A stretch of DNA of 64,000 nt from Rickettsiaceae bacterium (GCA_021323225.1 JAJTCH010000006.1:1-64000); one strand, 5' to 3'. Positions 11,015-19,942 are shown, numbered from the stretch's first letter. Notes: generated by a model from the letters alone, not told the origin. Translations and numbers: made by a program.

Positions 11015-11764
11015 ATGCATAGCCCCGCTCCCCAAAACAAAAATACCGCAGTAACGGTCACAGCCAGTTCCAGCCCCACACCAATTAGCCTCATTCCTCA
11101 CTATAAGGAAAAGATTAGCGGCCTAAAAAAAAGAATTATTACTGCCATATGTTTTGTCTTGGCATCAATAGCCGCAATTATAGCCATTATTGCATATCAC
11201 AACATTTCATCACAATTTTATCAAAATCAACTCTCCGACTTCACCACTCAAGTTGAGGATCTAAAAAACAAAGTAAGTAATATTGAAACAAGACTTAGAG
11301 AGGTCCAAAAATATAAGCAATTTTGGATAGATGCCGACAATAAGAAAAAAGATTTCCTTCGTGAAATTAAAATTTCTGAAGTGAGGGATGTATTTGACAG
11401 CATGGCTGCAAAATATGGTATCAATCCTTCAATAACCATTTCTCCACCAGAAGTTCTACAAAATGGTGTTTATAAGGGCCGGGTTTTGGAAACAAATGTA
11501 GTAAATTGCACAATTAGTCTTGAAACCCCAACAGACACAATTGCCGCTAATTTTATTGATGAATTTTTAACAACATTCACCGGATACACAATTATCAATG
11601 ACATATCCGTTAAGAAGAGCAAAAAAGAATATACCGAAGAAGATCTTATAAATATTAGCATGGGGAAAAATACCGGTTCAGTTTCAACTAAAGTTAGTTT
11701 TTCTTGGTACTTCTTAAAATACAAAACTAAAAATACTCCAGCAGATGAAAAAGCGGGTAAATAA
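11015..11764 (+). CDS. PilO-like (GspM-like) inner-membrane assembly protein
   Basis: A 249-residue protein with a short proline-rich cytoplasmic N-terminus, one transmembrane helix at about residues 41-62, a coiled coil (QLSDFTTQVEDLKNKVSNIETR) and a C-terminal alpha/beta domain. This is the PilO/GspM layout, in which the protein pairs with PilN/GspL in the periplasm. It begins on the base after the upstream stop and overlaps the next gene by 20 bases. Direct sequence similarity is low, so the assignment is by architecture and order. Confidence 0.5.
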   Translation: MHSPAPQNKNTAVTVTASSSPTPISLIPHYKEKISGLKKRIITAICFVLASIAAIIAIIAYHNISSQFYQNQLSDFTTQVEDLKNKVSNIETRLREVQKYKQFWIDADNKKKDFLREIKISEVRDVFDSMAAKYGINPSITISPPEVLQNGVYKGRVLETNVVNCTISLETPTDTIAANFIDEFLTTFTGYTIINDISVKKSKKEYTEEDLINISMGKNTGSVSTKVSFSWYFLKYKTKNTPADEKAGK

Positions 11765-12518
11765 AATTTTACAAATTACGGCTTTCTTGTTCTGCCTTCA
11801 AACTATGTTGGCCTACGCTCAGCAAGGCCAAGATCAGATTAAGCAAAATGCAGAAAATGTTGCCAACAATAATCAAGGAAACAGCAAAACAGAGGAAAGA
11901 CAATTGGTAAAGGAAGTAAAAACTATAGGTAAAGAAATAACATCTCAAATACAACAAAAGATACAAAATGCTGACTCGGCACTTAAAACCAAAAACTCCG
12001 ATAATAAAGGGACAAATATATCCTTAATGTATACCGACGAACAATTATCAAGAATACAAGAGGCAATTGACAGCTACAAAAATAATACGCCTCTCAAAAA
12101 ATCTTTAACAGAAGGCGAAGAAAATAAATCGGGGGGAGAGGCAGAAAAAAGGCCTGTATCTTATGTCTATTTAGGACTGATTTTATATAAGGCTCCAAAT
12201 AATTGGTCGATCTGGATCAATGACCAAAAAATTTCTTACAAGGACAATAAAGTCGGTAACGAATTTTATGTTAAATCAATCAACCAAAATAAAGTTGATA
12301 TTGTTTGGACCATGAGTATTAGTAGATGGAGAATTATCGCTAATAAAAAATCTAGTGAAGGCGCTCCAGTCAACCAGAATAATGAAGTTGAAATTAATTT
12401 TAGCCTAAGCTTTAATCAGGGATACTTGATAGACACAAATACAATAGTTGAGGGCAGGATCATTCCTGTATCAATAGCCAATCAAGATCAAAATAGCCAG
12501 AATCAAACAATCCAATAA
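11745..12518 (+). CDS. Secreted PilP-like periplasmic protein
   Basis: The 257-residue protein has a cleavable-type signal peptide (TAFLFCLQTMLAYA, cut likely after residue 25), a long polar, Gln/Lys/Asn-rich linker, and a small beta-rich C-terminal domain containing LILYKAPNNWSIWINDQKIS. That region resembles the homology-region fold of PilP and GspC, which connect the inner-membrane complex to the secretin. The gene overlaps the PilO-like gene by 20 bases, so the three genes are translationally linked. PilP usually carries a lipobox; none is visible here. The name is inferred mainly from position. Confidence 0.45.
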   Translation: MKKRVNKILQITAFLFCLQTMLAYAQQGQDQIKQNAENVANNNQGNSKTEERQLVKEVKTIGKEITSQIQQKIQNADSALKTKNSDNKGTNISLMYTDEQLSRIQEAIDSYKNNTPLKKSLTEGEENKSGGEAEKRPVSYVYLGLILYKAPNNWSIWINDQKISYKDNKVGNEFYVKSINQNKVDIVWTMSISRWRIIANKKSSEGAPVNQNNEVEINFSLSFNQGYLIDTNTIVEGRIIPVSIANQDQNSQNQTIQ

Positions 12519-12530
12519 ATAATAAATCAT

Positions 12531-12848
12531 ATGACACAAGAAATTAGCGATGATAATTTTCAGAAAGAAGTAATTGAATCCGGGTCACTAGCTTTAGTTG
12601 ACTTTTGGGCGCCATGGTGCGGCCCTTGTAAACAGCTTTCTCCTGTAATTGATGAGTTAGCAAAAGAGTTGGGCGATAAAATCAAAGTTTACAAATGCAA
12701 TATTGATGACAATCCGGAAACTCCTTCCAAATTATCAGTGCGCGGTATTCCAACTTTGATGATTTTCAAAGATGGTAAATTAGTAGACACCAAAGTCGGC
12801 TCTTTACCAAAAAGCGCTCTTTATGAATGGGTAAGAAATAATCTATAA
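12531..12848 (+). CDS. trxA: Thioredoxin
   Basis: A 105-residue cytoplasmic thioredoxin with the active site WCGPCK at residues 29-34, in the context DFWAPWCGPCKQLSP, and the cis-proline motif GIPTLMIF. It reduces disulfides in ribonucleotide reductase and other proteins. It follows the PilP-like gene by 12 bases, so it may be transcribed with it, though a functional link is not required. Length and sequence are normal. Confidence 0.97.
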   Translation: MTQEISDDNFQKEVIESGSLALVDFWAPWCGPCKQLSPVIDELAKELGDKIKVYKCNIDDNPETPSKLSVRGIPTLMIFKDGKLVDTKVGSLPKSALYEWVRNNL

Positions 12849-12872
12849 TCTGCTTAACAAAATTATTGGCAG

Positions 12873-13829
12873 ATGATTGATTCTCTTAACATTATCTGCC
12901 AACATAAAAAATCCCTCCTTAAGTTAATCCTACAAGATTTCCAATCTCAAAATCTGCAACCACAAATTGGCATCGAGCTGGAATTTTACCTGCAAAAAAA
13001 CAATTTACCCGTAGATCCAAATTTAGTTCGAGAATTTATTTCCCATCTTAAACAGGCGATTGCAACACAAAATATCAATCTATTGGCAGTAGAGTTAGAG
13101 CAAGGCGCTGGACAAATTGAAGTTAAAACCAAACCTTATCTTGATATTTTGCAGCTCTGCGAAGATATTTTAAAAGTTAAAAAAATTGCCAAGAAAATTG
13201 CTAACGATTTTGGAGATAATTTGCAGGTAAATTTCTCTTCCCAGGTCTATAAAAATGATTGTGGTAGCGCTTTGCAAATTAATTTCAGCTTAATTCAAAA
13301 TAATAATTATCTCTTTGCCAGAACTAGTGAAGAAGAAAGCCAATATCTCTTGCAATCTGTTGCGGCGTTGCTTGGATCGGTTGAGAACATGATGCTGATT
13401 TTTGCGCCAGAAGAAAAAGATTATTTAAGATTCGATTTAGAGCTAAATCGCAATTTATACCGCAATGGTAAATATCCGGCACCAACCAGTATCGGCTGGG
13501 GCTATGATAATCGCAGCGCCCTGCTTCGTATTCCTCCCGTTAAGATAGAAGAAGATAGGAGATTGGAATTTCGTTTAGGAGGAAGTGATATTGATATTTA
13601 TTTAGCAAGCATGTTTTTTTTGCTGGCAATATTGAAAATAACGGAGAAAGAAATGAAGCCGCAGCCAGCAACTTATGGTAATGCCTTCGATATTCAATAT
13701 GATTTGAAAATTCTGCCGAATTATCAGCAGGCACGTGATTATTTTTTAAATAATAATCAGTTAGTCGACGAAATTCTTCTTATATTGAAGAACAATAAAT
13801 TTGATTATAACCCCGCAAATAGCGGTTAG
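12873..13829 (+). CDS. Short glutamine-synthetase-family protein
   Basis: The 318-residue protein has the ordered motifs of the glutamine synthetase catalytic domain: GIELEFYL (metal-binding ExE), GAGQIEVK, DCGSALQINFSL in place of GSGMHxHxS, a PAPTSIGWGYDNRSALLRIP segment matching the ATP-binding NRSAxxRIP region, and RRLEFRLGGSDIDIYLA near the C-terminus. It is about 130-150 residues shorter than GlnA, lacks most of the N-terminal beta-grasp domain, and has no adenylylation-site tyrosine loop. It may be a gamma-glutamyl ligase on another substrate rather than true GlnA. Its last 69 bases overlap the convergent AI-2E permease gene. Confidence 0.7.
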   Translation: MIDSLNIICQHKKSLLKLILQDFQSQNLQPQIGIELEFYLQKNNLPVDPNLVREFISHLKQAIATQNINLLAVELEQGAGQIEVKTKPYLDILQLCEDILKVKKIAKKIANDFGDNLQVNFSSQVYKNDCGSALQINFSLIQNNNYLFARTSEEESQYLLQSVAALLGSVENMMLIFAPEEKDYLRFDLELNRNLYRNGKYPAPTSIGWGYDNRSALLRIPPVKIEEDRRLEFRLGGSDIDIYLASMFFLLAILKITEKEMKPQPATYGNAFDIQYDLKILPNYQQARDYFLNNNQLVDEILLILKNNKFDYNPANSG

Positions 13830-14813
13830 AGGCATAGCGAATAAAATTCCGAAAAATCCGAATAACACACCAAAGACAAACACCCCAAATATTATCCAAA
13901 CCGGATGTAGCCCGATTTTTCCACCAACTAAATTTGGCGTTAAAAAATTCGATTCAAGAATTTGTCCGATCAAAAACACCAAAGCAACCAGACCTATATG
14001 GAGAGAATCTATGCCCCATTGAAACAAGCCAATAAAGATGGCAATCAAAACTCCAAAAAGCATGCCAACATAAGGAATGAAAGAAAAAATGCCGGTTAAA
14101 AATCCAACCAAAAATCCAAAATTGAGGCTAACCAAACTCAAACCCAGCGCATAAAATATACCCAGGATAATACAAACATTGAATTGTCCATGAACATAAC
14201 CAGAAAGGGTTCGGTCAATATCTTTAAAAATGCCCCTGATATCTTTTTTGTAATTAGCAGGCAGATAATGGTTGATTTTATTAATCAGCAAGTCCCAATC
14301 TCTTAGCATATAAAATACCAGAATTGGCGTGATAAAAATTAGCGATAAAATATTGACCAGCACAATGCCGGACTGCATAACATTGCTGACAATATTGCCT
14401 GATAGGCTAAAAATATCTGAAATAGTTTGGTTGCTAAAATAAGAACGAAAATCCGGCTCAAGATCAATTCCATATTTGGTTGCAAAGGAAAAAGCCCGTG
14501 GATAAAAATTTTCAATAGCAACATTAACATAGCCAGGAATGGCAGCAAATAAGCTAACCATTTGACCATAAAGAAGTGGCAAAAGCAGCACTAGTAGCAA
14601 AGTGATAGAAACCAAAAAGCTACCCCAAATTATTGTGGTTGCCCAAATTCTAGAAAAGCCAAATTTTTCCAACCTATCGGCTAGAGGATCAAGAAAATAA
14701 GCAAGAACAACGGCTACTATGAAGGGAGATAAAATTGATTTGATACTATAAAGAAAGGCTAAAAATAAGACGGAAATTATCAAATATATGACGAATTTGT
14801 CTTTGAGTTTCAT
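13761..14813 (-). CDS. AI-2E family (PerM-like) membrane permease
   Basis: A 350-residue membrane protein of the AI-2E transporter/PerM family, with paired N-terminal helices (FVIYLIISVLFLAFLYSI, FIVAVVLAYFLDPLADRLE), a long amphipathic mid-region, and several C-terminal helices including GFFGILFAMPLTAICGVIIKF. Family members export varied substrates; the substrate here is unknown. It starts inside the end of the DUF2066 gene (four-base ATGA overlap). The DUF2066 - AI-2E pair divergent from purM is a familiar alphaproteobacterial arrangement. Its 3' end overlaps the glutamine-synthetase-like gene by 69 bases. Confidence 0.9.
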   Translation of the reverse strand: MKLKDKFVIYLIISVLFLAFLYSIKSILSPFIVAVVLAYFLDPLADRLEKFGFSRIWATTIIWGSFLVSITLLLVLLLPLLYGQMVSLFAAIPGYVNVAIENFYPRAFSFATKYGIDLEPDFRSYFSNQTISDIFSLSGNIVSNVMQSGIVLVNILSLIFITPILVFYMLRDWDLLINKINHYLPANYKKDIRGIFKDIDRTLSGYVHGQFNVCIILGIFYALGLSLVSLNFGFLVGFLTGIFSFIPYVGMLFGVLIAIFIGLFQWGIDSLHIGLVALVFLIGQILESNFLTPNLVGGKIGLHPVWIIFGVFVFGVLFGFFGILFAMPLTAICGVIIKFIVLQYKKNFVD

Positions 14814-15925
14814 TGATTAGTTTGGTTCTTTGTTAGAGAAAGGATATAGCCACCCTCACTTTTCTTTTGCAAAAATAAATTCTTTTTAGCAAAAAAATTG
14901 ATTATGTCACCATTGCTTCTGTTATAGATAATTTCTGTTTTAATCATGTCTTTAGAGATGGAAATTATCTTCAGGCTAGAAGCAATTTTAGGATCTTCCA
15001 ATTTGCTTTTTATTGCCAGCCATTCATCAAGATTGGAAACTAAAATATCAATATTTGTAGAAATCAAACCGGATTGTGATGATTCCCCACTTTCAGTTTT
15101 GGAAAGGTCGGCAATGTAATCAAAAGTTTTAGCGGCAACTTTATTAACCAATTCTTCCAAAGGTAATTGGCTAACATTAACAAAATCGAGGCGAACTGAA
15201 TTGACTTGAAATTTATGGATAATTTTTAAAGTGATATTCACCTTATTTTCTATGGAATCAAAATCGAAGTAAGTGAGTATTATCGCATCAATTTTATACT
15301 TACCTGCAATTGCATCAAAATTTGTAAAATTGTCGGCGTTAAGGTTTTTGCTATTGAAACTGACCATATCCTCCACATCACCTTTCGGCAATTTGATTGA
15401 GGTGGTTTTTTTGCTTTTGATGATATTTTCAAATGCATATTTCCAATCGTTATTCTCTTCCCACAACACAGATTTTTGCTTCTCTAACTTTATTGGAATA
15501 ATTAAATAAGATTCTGCCTTTGGAACCTCTGCAAATTTAGTTTTATCTCCCAAATAATGTTTTACGAAACTTTCTGAGAAAATAAGATTTAGAGTTGCTG
15601 AATAATTATTTCCGGCAATTTTTTCATCAATAATTTGCCTTGAAGAAACCATATCAGAAATTGCGTCATCCCCAAAATTAGCAGCAAATTTTTCATCAAC
15701 TCCCAAACGGTTTAGTAATATGACAAAGGCATTTCTTTGTCCGTTAGCAATAGCAGTGGTTCTTGCCTGAGCCGGGGATTTGGCGGCTGCGTTTATAACA
15801 ATACCATTTACGGCATATTGTTCAGACCCAGCGGCATTAGCCAAACTGACATTAAAAAACAAAATAAAAATAAGATAAAATCTCCACGATTTTACCATCT
15901 GATAGGTCATATCGGAAATTGACAT
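14810..15925 (-). CDS. DUF2066 family exported protein
   Basis: The 371-residue protein has a hydrophobic signal segment (FYLIFILFFNVSLANA) and, right after it, the DUF2066 hallmark QARTTAIANGQRNAFVILLNRLG. The function of the family is unknown. An ATG nine codons downstream (15898) would place the signal peptide at the very N-terminus and is an equally likely start. The gene overlaps the AI-2E permease by four bases and is divergent from purM, the usual context for this family in alphaproteobacteria. Confidence 0.8.
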   Translation of the reverse strand: MSISDMTYQMVKSWRFYLIFILFFNVSLANAAGSEQYAVNGIVINAAAKSPAQARTTAIANGQRNAFVILLNRLGVDEKFAANFGDDAISDMVSSRQIIDEKIAGNNYSATLNLIFSESFVKHYLGDKTKFAEVPKAESYLIIPIKLEKQKSVLWEENNDWKYAFENIIKSKKTTSIKLPKGDVEDMVSFNSKNLNADNFTNFDAIAGKYKIDAIILTYFDFDSIENKVNITLKIIHKFQVNSVRLDFVNVSQLPLEELVNKVAAKTFDYIADLSKTESGESSQSGLISTNIDILVSNLDEWLAIKSKLEDPKIASSLKIISISKDMIKTEIIYNRSNGDIINFFAKKNLFLQKKSEGGYILSLTKNQTNQ

Positions 15926-15999
15926 TAGGTTTAATTGGGGGAATAATGCTGGGCTTCAAACTGCCCGTGTAAGATAATTGACACAACTTAATTCTGCAA

Positions 16000-17022
16000 A
16001 TGAAAACTAGCGAAAATAATAGAAAATTAAGCTACAAAGATTCCGGTGTCGATATCGACGCCGGCAATGAATTGGTCAATCGCATTAAGCCATTTGCAAA
16101 GTCAACCATCCGTACCGGTGCAGACGCCGATCTAGGAGGTTTTGGCGCTTTGTTTGATTTGGCAAAATGCGGTTATAAAGATCCAATTTTAGTTTCTTCA
16201 ACCGATGGCGTTGGCACTAAACTAAAAATCGCTAAAGACCTGAATTTGCATGACACTATTGGCATCGACTTAGTTGCAATGTGCGTTAATGATTTAGTTG
16301 TCCAAGGCGCAGAGCCATTATTCTTCCTCGATTATTTCGCTTCAGGAAAATTATCACTTGATGTTGCAAGTGATGTTATCAAAGGCATTGCAGCTGGATG
16401 CAAAATGGCCAATTGTGCTTTGATTGGTGGAGAGACCGCAGAGATGCCAGGATTATATGGTGCAGGAGATTATGATTTAGCAGGATTTACTGTTGGCGTT
16501 GTTGAACGGGAAAATATTTTACCGAAAAATATTGCTGCTGGAGATATAATTCTAGGCCTAAAATCAAGCGGCGTTCATTCCAACGGCTTTTCTTTAGTCA
16601 GGCATATTTTGAAAGAAAAAAATATCAGCCTAGATCATCAACTCTCAAATAAAAAAACACTTGGATCAGCTTTGCTTGAGCCTACTAAAATTTATGTCCG
16701 CTCTTGTTTAAACGCCATCAAAACCGGCAAAGTTAAAGGGCTAGCGCACATTACTGGTGGTGGTTTGTTAGAAAATATCCCAAGAGTTTTACCAAAAAAT
16801 TTATTTGCCGATATTGATTATTCCTCTTGGCAACTTCCTGAATTATTCCAATTTCTGCAAAATGAAGGAAATGTTGAAGATGAAGAAATGCACCGCACCT
16901 TCAATTGCGGCATCGGCATGGTTTTAATCGTCGATAAAAACGACATCGCTTTAGTAAAAAACAAATTGGCTGAATTTGGTGAAGAGGCAATACAAATCGG
17001 CATTATCTCAAAACAGGCCTAA
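16000..17022 (+). CDS. purM: Phosphoribosylformylglycinamidine cyclo-ligase
   Basis: PurM closes the imidazole ring in de novo purine synthesis, forming AIR. At 340 residues it has the full length, opening [15 protein letters not shown], with the ATP-binding [29 protein letters not shown] and [14 protein letters not shown] motifs. Its presence means the organism makes purines itself. The usual partner purN is not adjacent; an orphan isoleucyl-tRNA synthetase C-terminal segment begins four bases after the stop. Confidence 0.97.
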   Translation: MKTSENNRKLSYKDSGVDIDAGNELVNRIKPFAKSTIRTGADADLGGFGALFDLAKCGYKDPILVSSTDGVGTKLKIAKDLNLHDTIGIDLVAMCVNDLVVQGAEPLFFLDYFASGKLSLDVASDVIKGIAAGCKMANCALIGGETAEMPGLYGAGDYDLAGFTVGVVERENILPKNIAAGDIILGLKSSGVHSNGFSLVRHILKEKNISLDHQLSNKKTLGSALLEPTKIYVRSCLNAIKTGKVKGLAHITGGGLLENIPRVLPKNLFADIDYSSWQLPELFQFLQNEGNVEDEEMHRTFNCGIGMVLIVDKNDIALVKNKLAEFGEEAIQIGIISKQA

Positions 17023-17026
17023 TCAA

Positions 17027-17827
17027 ATGAACAAAAACTCTTCCGTACATTTACAAGATTTTCCTGATATTTCTTTTCTCTCTTCAGAAGAAGCTTTGAT
17101 GGAAGAAATGGATATGGTGCGACAAATTTGCAGCACTGCTTTATTCATTCGCGACCAAAAAAATCTGCGCGTTAGATTGCCGCTAAACAAACTCACAATC
17201 ATCGGCAAAAATGCCGCTAAAATGCTGCAATATAAAGACATTATCGCTGATGAAGTGAATGTTAAGAATATTGAAATCATTGAAGAAATCGGCAATTTGG
17301 CAGAGCTGAAACTGCAAATCAATTTCAAAAAAATCGGCGCCAAATTTGGTAGCAAAATTAAAGAAATCACCGCCGCTGCAAAAGAAAATAAATGGAAAAA
17401 ACTTGCCGACAATAAAATCGAAATCGCCGGAGAAATATTGGCTGATGACGAATTTGAAATAAAATTAATCACCAAAAATCAAGACACCACTTCACCTCTT
17501 TCAAGTAATGATTGCCTAGTTGAACTTGATATAAAAGTTACTAAAGAATTAGAAGAGGAAGGTTTAGCAAGAGATGTGGTCAGAGCAATTCAACAAAACC
17601 GCAAAGACGCTAATTTAGATATTTCCAACCATATTGAAATTGCCTTTTATAGCAGCAACAAAGCGCTTTTAGAAGTGATCAACAATTATCAAGATTATCT
17701 AAAGGAACAGGTTCTGGCGGACAAAATTTCCATCAGCACAAATTCTGAACAACTAAAAAATCACCAACATTATTTCCAAAATAAAATCGAAGATAATGAT
17801 TTGGAGATTGGTTTTAGCCTTATATAA
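17027..17827 (+). CDS. Free-standing isoleucyl-tRNA synthetase C-terminal domain
   Basis: From ATG 17027 the 266-residue frame matches only the C-terminal end of the long bacterial/eukaryotic-type IleRS: SVHLQDFPDISFL, then EMDMVRQICSTALFIRDQKNLRVRLPL (end of the anticodon-binding helical domain), then the tail region to the C-terminus (ELEEEGLARDVVRAIQQNRKDANL). The HIGH, KMSKS, editing and core domains are absent. The frame is uninterrupted and starts four bases after purM. It may be a duplicated 3' fragment caught by recombination, a retained accessory domain, or half of a split synthetase. A frame-equivalent start at 16976 lies inside purM and is unlikely. Confidence 0.75.
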   Translation: MNKNSSVHLQDFPDISFLSSEEALMEEMDMVRQICSTALFIRDQKNLRVRLPLNKLTIIGKNAAKMLQYKDIIADEVNVKNIEIIEEIGNLAELKLQINFKKIGAKFGSKIKEITAAAKENKWKKLADNKIEIAGEILADDEFEIKLITKNQDTTSPLSSNDCLVELDIKVTKELEEEGLARDVVRAIQQNRKDANLDISNHIEIAFYSSNKALLEVINNYQDYLKEQVLADKISISTNSEQLKNHQHYFQNKIEDNDLEIGFSLI

Positions 17828-17865
17828 CACCACAATATCTCCCCAATTAGTTCTTATTCTTAATC

Positions 17866-18510
17866 ATGAGACCCAACAACTCACCCGTAATTCTTAACGA
17901 AAATAGAACCGTTGCAACCCTGATAGGTAACCCCGCTGAATATTTTCCACAACCACAAAACCCAAATGAATCTGGGCTAAGTAAAATCTTAAGTTCAAGA
18001 GGTCGGAAAGTGGATACACTTAAACTTTCCGCTAACCAGAGATCAATTGATGACGAGGTCATTAAAAACATTAACAAATTATTACCAAATCTCAAAATGT
18101 TGATTATAGATGAGAGTATAGAAGATTTGCCGTGGGTCCACACAGATCAAATTCTGGAATATGTTAAAAGGGGAGTTCAAATTAAATGTAGCAAATTATT
18201 CAAAACCAATCTTGAGAAGAGAGTTAATGAATTTACCGGAGGGTTGTATATAGTTGGTGAAACGGCATGTCTTTCATATCAATTAGATCCGACACTGGCA
18301 AGCGTGTTATTAGAATCACGAGCTATTCTTAGTAAAAATCTGAAAAAAATTGGAGAAAAACAACAAAAACATACACCACATGGTGCAATTGTAGTACTAG
18401 ATGAAGAAAAAGATGAAGAAATAGGGAATAAACCAAAATCAGCAATGACTACTAGAGAAGGTTCTGGAAGATTAAGTCCAGAACACAATCCTTGTTGTGT
18501 CGTTTCTTAA
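17866..18510 (+). CDS. Unknown protein ending in a CaaX-like CCVVS, effector candidate
   Basis: I do not recognise a family in this 214-residue protein. The first 150 residues look folded, with helices and no membrane segment or signal peptide. The last 45 residues are polar and probably disordered and end in HNPCCVVS. The final four residues CVVS fit the eukaryotic CaaX prenylation box (Cys, two aliphatic, Ser, which favours farnesyl), and the preceding Cys could be a palmitoylation site, as in Ras proteins. Some bacterial effectors use host prenylation this way. Bacteria have no such machinery, so the motif would act only inside a host. The gene stands alone between the IleRS fragment and the convergent esterase gene. 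Confidence 0.6.
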   Translation: MRPNNSPVILNENRTVATLIGNPAEYFPQPQNPNESGLSKILSSRGRKVDTLKLSANQRSIDDEVIKNINKLLPNLKMLIIDESIEDLPWVHTDQILEYVKRGVQIKCSKLFKTNLEKRVNEFTGGLYIVGETACLSYQLDPTLASVLLESRAILSKNLKKIGEKQQKHTPHGAIVVLDEEKDEEIGNKPKSAMTTREGSGRLSPEHNPCCVVS

Positions 18511-18516
18511 ATTTCT

Positions 18517-19167
18517 TTAGTGAATTTTACTCAAAAAATCTCTCCCGATTTTAATCCCGTTATGGTCAATTCCATGGCCAAGCCCTTCTATTTTGTGGTC
18601 TTCGAAAGGAATTTTTTCTTGTGCTAGGATTTTCTTTGCTTCCAAAAAATGATCGAAAGGCAAAACCTCATCTGCCGTGCCGTGAATTAAGCAAATTTTT
18701 GGTTTAGATTTTATTTGTTCGCCAAGCATTGTCGGCAAAATCAACCTGCCGGAATAAGCAAGGACTCCGCCCACTTCTTCGGTATTACGAAGCGAGTTAT
18801 ACATTGCCATCATCGAGCCTTGTGAAAAACCGGTTACAACCAAATTTTTCCTATCAATTTCTAATCTTTTCAATTGTAAATCGATGAAATTATCCAATAT
18901 AAGATTGGCTTCCAATATTTGCGGAAAGATGATTTGCGGATCATAATTTGCTAAAGAAAACCATTGATAGCCGGGATAAAAATTATGTTCCAAAGCAAAA
19001 GGTGCATTGGGAGAAATGAAATGCATGTCCGGAAATTCATTTTTAAATTCCCTCGCCAACCCAATCAAATCTTCACCATTTGAGCCATAGCCATGCAAAA
19101 AAACCATTAGCTTTTTTGGCTTTTCTTTTAATAATGATGCGCTTTCGAAAAATTTTAGTTCTTTCAT
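18517..19167 (-). CDS. Phospholipase/carboxylesterase family alpha/beta hydrolase
   Basis: The 216-residue protein is a serine hydrolase of the acyl-protein thioesterase/carboxylesterase group. Its nucleophile is the Ser in GFSQGSMMA, the Asp lies in GTADEVLPFDH and the His in GLGHGID, with an oxyanion-hole HGYGSNGEDL near the N-terminus. Substrate is unknown; family members cut short-chain esters or lysophospholipids. No signal peptide is seen, so it is cytoplasmic. It is divergent from ccmA across 35 bases and converges on the CaaX-ending gene. Confidence 0.9.
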   Translation of the reverse strand: MKELKFFESASLLKEKPKKLMVFLHGYGSNGEDLIGLAREFKNEFPDMHFISPNAPFALEHNFYPGYQWFSLANYDPQIIFPQILEANLILDNFIDLQLKRLEIDRKNLVVTGFSQGSMMAMYNSLRNTEEVGGVLAYSGRLILPTMLGEQIKSKPKICLIHGTADEVLPFDHFLEAKKILAQEKIPFEDHKIEGLGHGIDHNGIKIGRDFLSKIH

Positions 19168-19202
19168 TGTAAGTCCGGAAATTCGTGTTTAAGTAAGGCA
19201 AA

Positions 19203-19811
19203 ATGCTGACATTAGATAATATCACCTATCACAAAAACCAACAGGTAATTTTTAAAGAGCTTGGCTTTTCAATTGGTCTTGGCTCTTGCTTGCTTTTGGT
19301 TGGAAAAAATGGCTGTGGCAAAACTACTTTGCTGAAAAATATTGCTGGGCTTTGTCAGCCAAGTGTTGGAGAAATTTTGTGGAATGGAGAAAATGTCAGA
19401 GATTTTTACCAAGATTTTGCAAGCGATGTTAATTATATTGGTCATAAAAATTTTTTAAAACCACAGCTCACTGCTTGGCAAAATCTATCTTTTTTTGCTG
19501 GCATTTCCGGCACAGAAATTCTTCTTCCGTCTGCCATTAGATATTTTGGTTTGGAAGAAATTTTGGAAACGCCGGTTAATCAACTCTCTAACGGTTGGCA
19601 AAAAAAATTGCTTTTATCAAAGCTGCTTTATCAGCCCTCAACCATTTGGCTGCTTGATGAACCAACAGTTAATCTTGATCAATCTTCTAGAGAATTGGTT
19701 TTTAATTTGATCAGCACCAGAGTAAAAGATGGTGGAATGGTTATTGTTTCCACCCATGATGAAATTCTTTTCCCTTTAGGCAGCAAAGTTTTTTTAGAAG
19801 ATTTTAAGTAA
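19203..19811 (+). CDS. ccmA: Heme exporter ATP-binding protein CcmA
   Basis: A 202-residue ABC ATPase matching CcmA in length and motifs: Walker A GKNGCGKTT, signature LSNGWQKKLLL (degenerate from LSGGQ, with Asn as is common in CcmA), Walker B TIWLLDEPT and the switch His in VSTHDE. CcmA powers release of heme chaperone CcmE in cytochrome c maturation. Its membrane partner ccmB is not adjacent: a palindromic repeat and mnmE follow. Scattered ccm genes are normal in Rickettsiales-type genomes. Confidence 0.85.
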   Translation: MLTLDNITYHKNQQVIFKELGFSIGLGSCLLLVGKNGCGKTTLLKNIAGLCQPSVGEILWNGENVRDFYQDFASDVNYIGHKNFLKPQLTAWQNLSFFAGISGTEILLPSAIRYFGLEEILETPVNQLSNGWQKKLLLSKLLYQPSTIWLLDEPTVNLDQSSRELVFNLISTRVKDGGMVIVSTHDEILFPLGSKVFLEDFK

Positions 19812-19832
19812 TAGGATTTATTTATTTTTCTC

Positions 19833-19901
19833 GGTGTCATTCCGGAGCTAGAATTTCTTAGGCTTGTAGAGACTTAGAAAGACTTCATCCGGAATGACAC
19901 C
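19833..19901. repeat. 69-base palindromic intergenic element
   Basis: GGTGTCATTCCGGA at 19833-19846 is an exact inverted copy of TCCGGAATGACACC at 19888-19901, with a 41-base interior. It lies between ccmA and mnmE. It could fold as a hairpin and act as a transcript end or be a small repeat element; its arm sequence differs from the other palindromes in this window. Confidence 0.75.
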
Positions 19902-19942
19902 AACACTAAGCACAATTAAATTGATTAAAATCTTCACATTTC

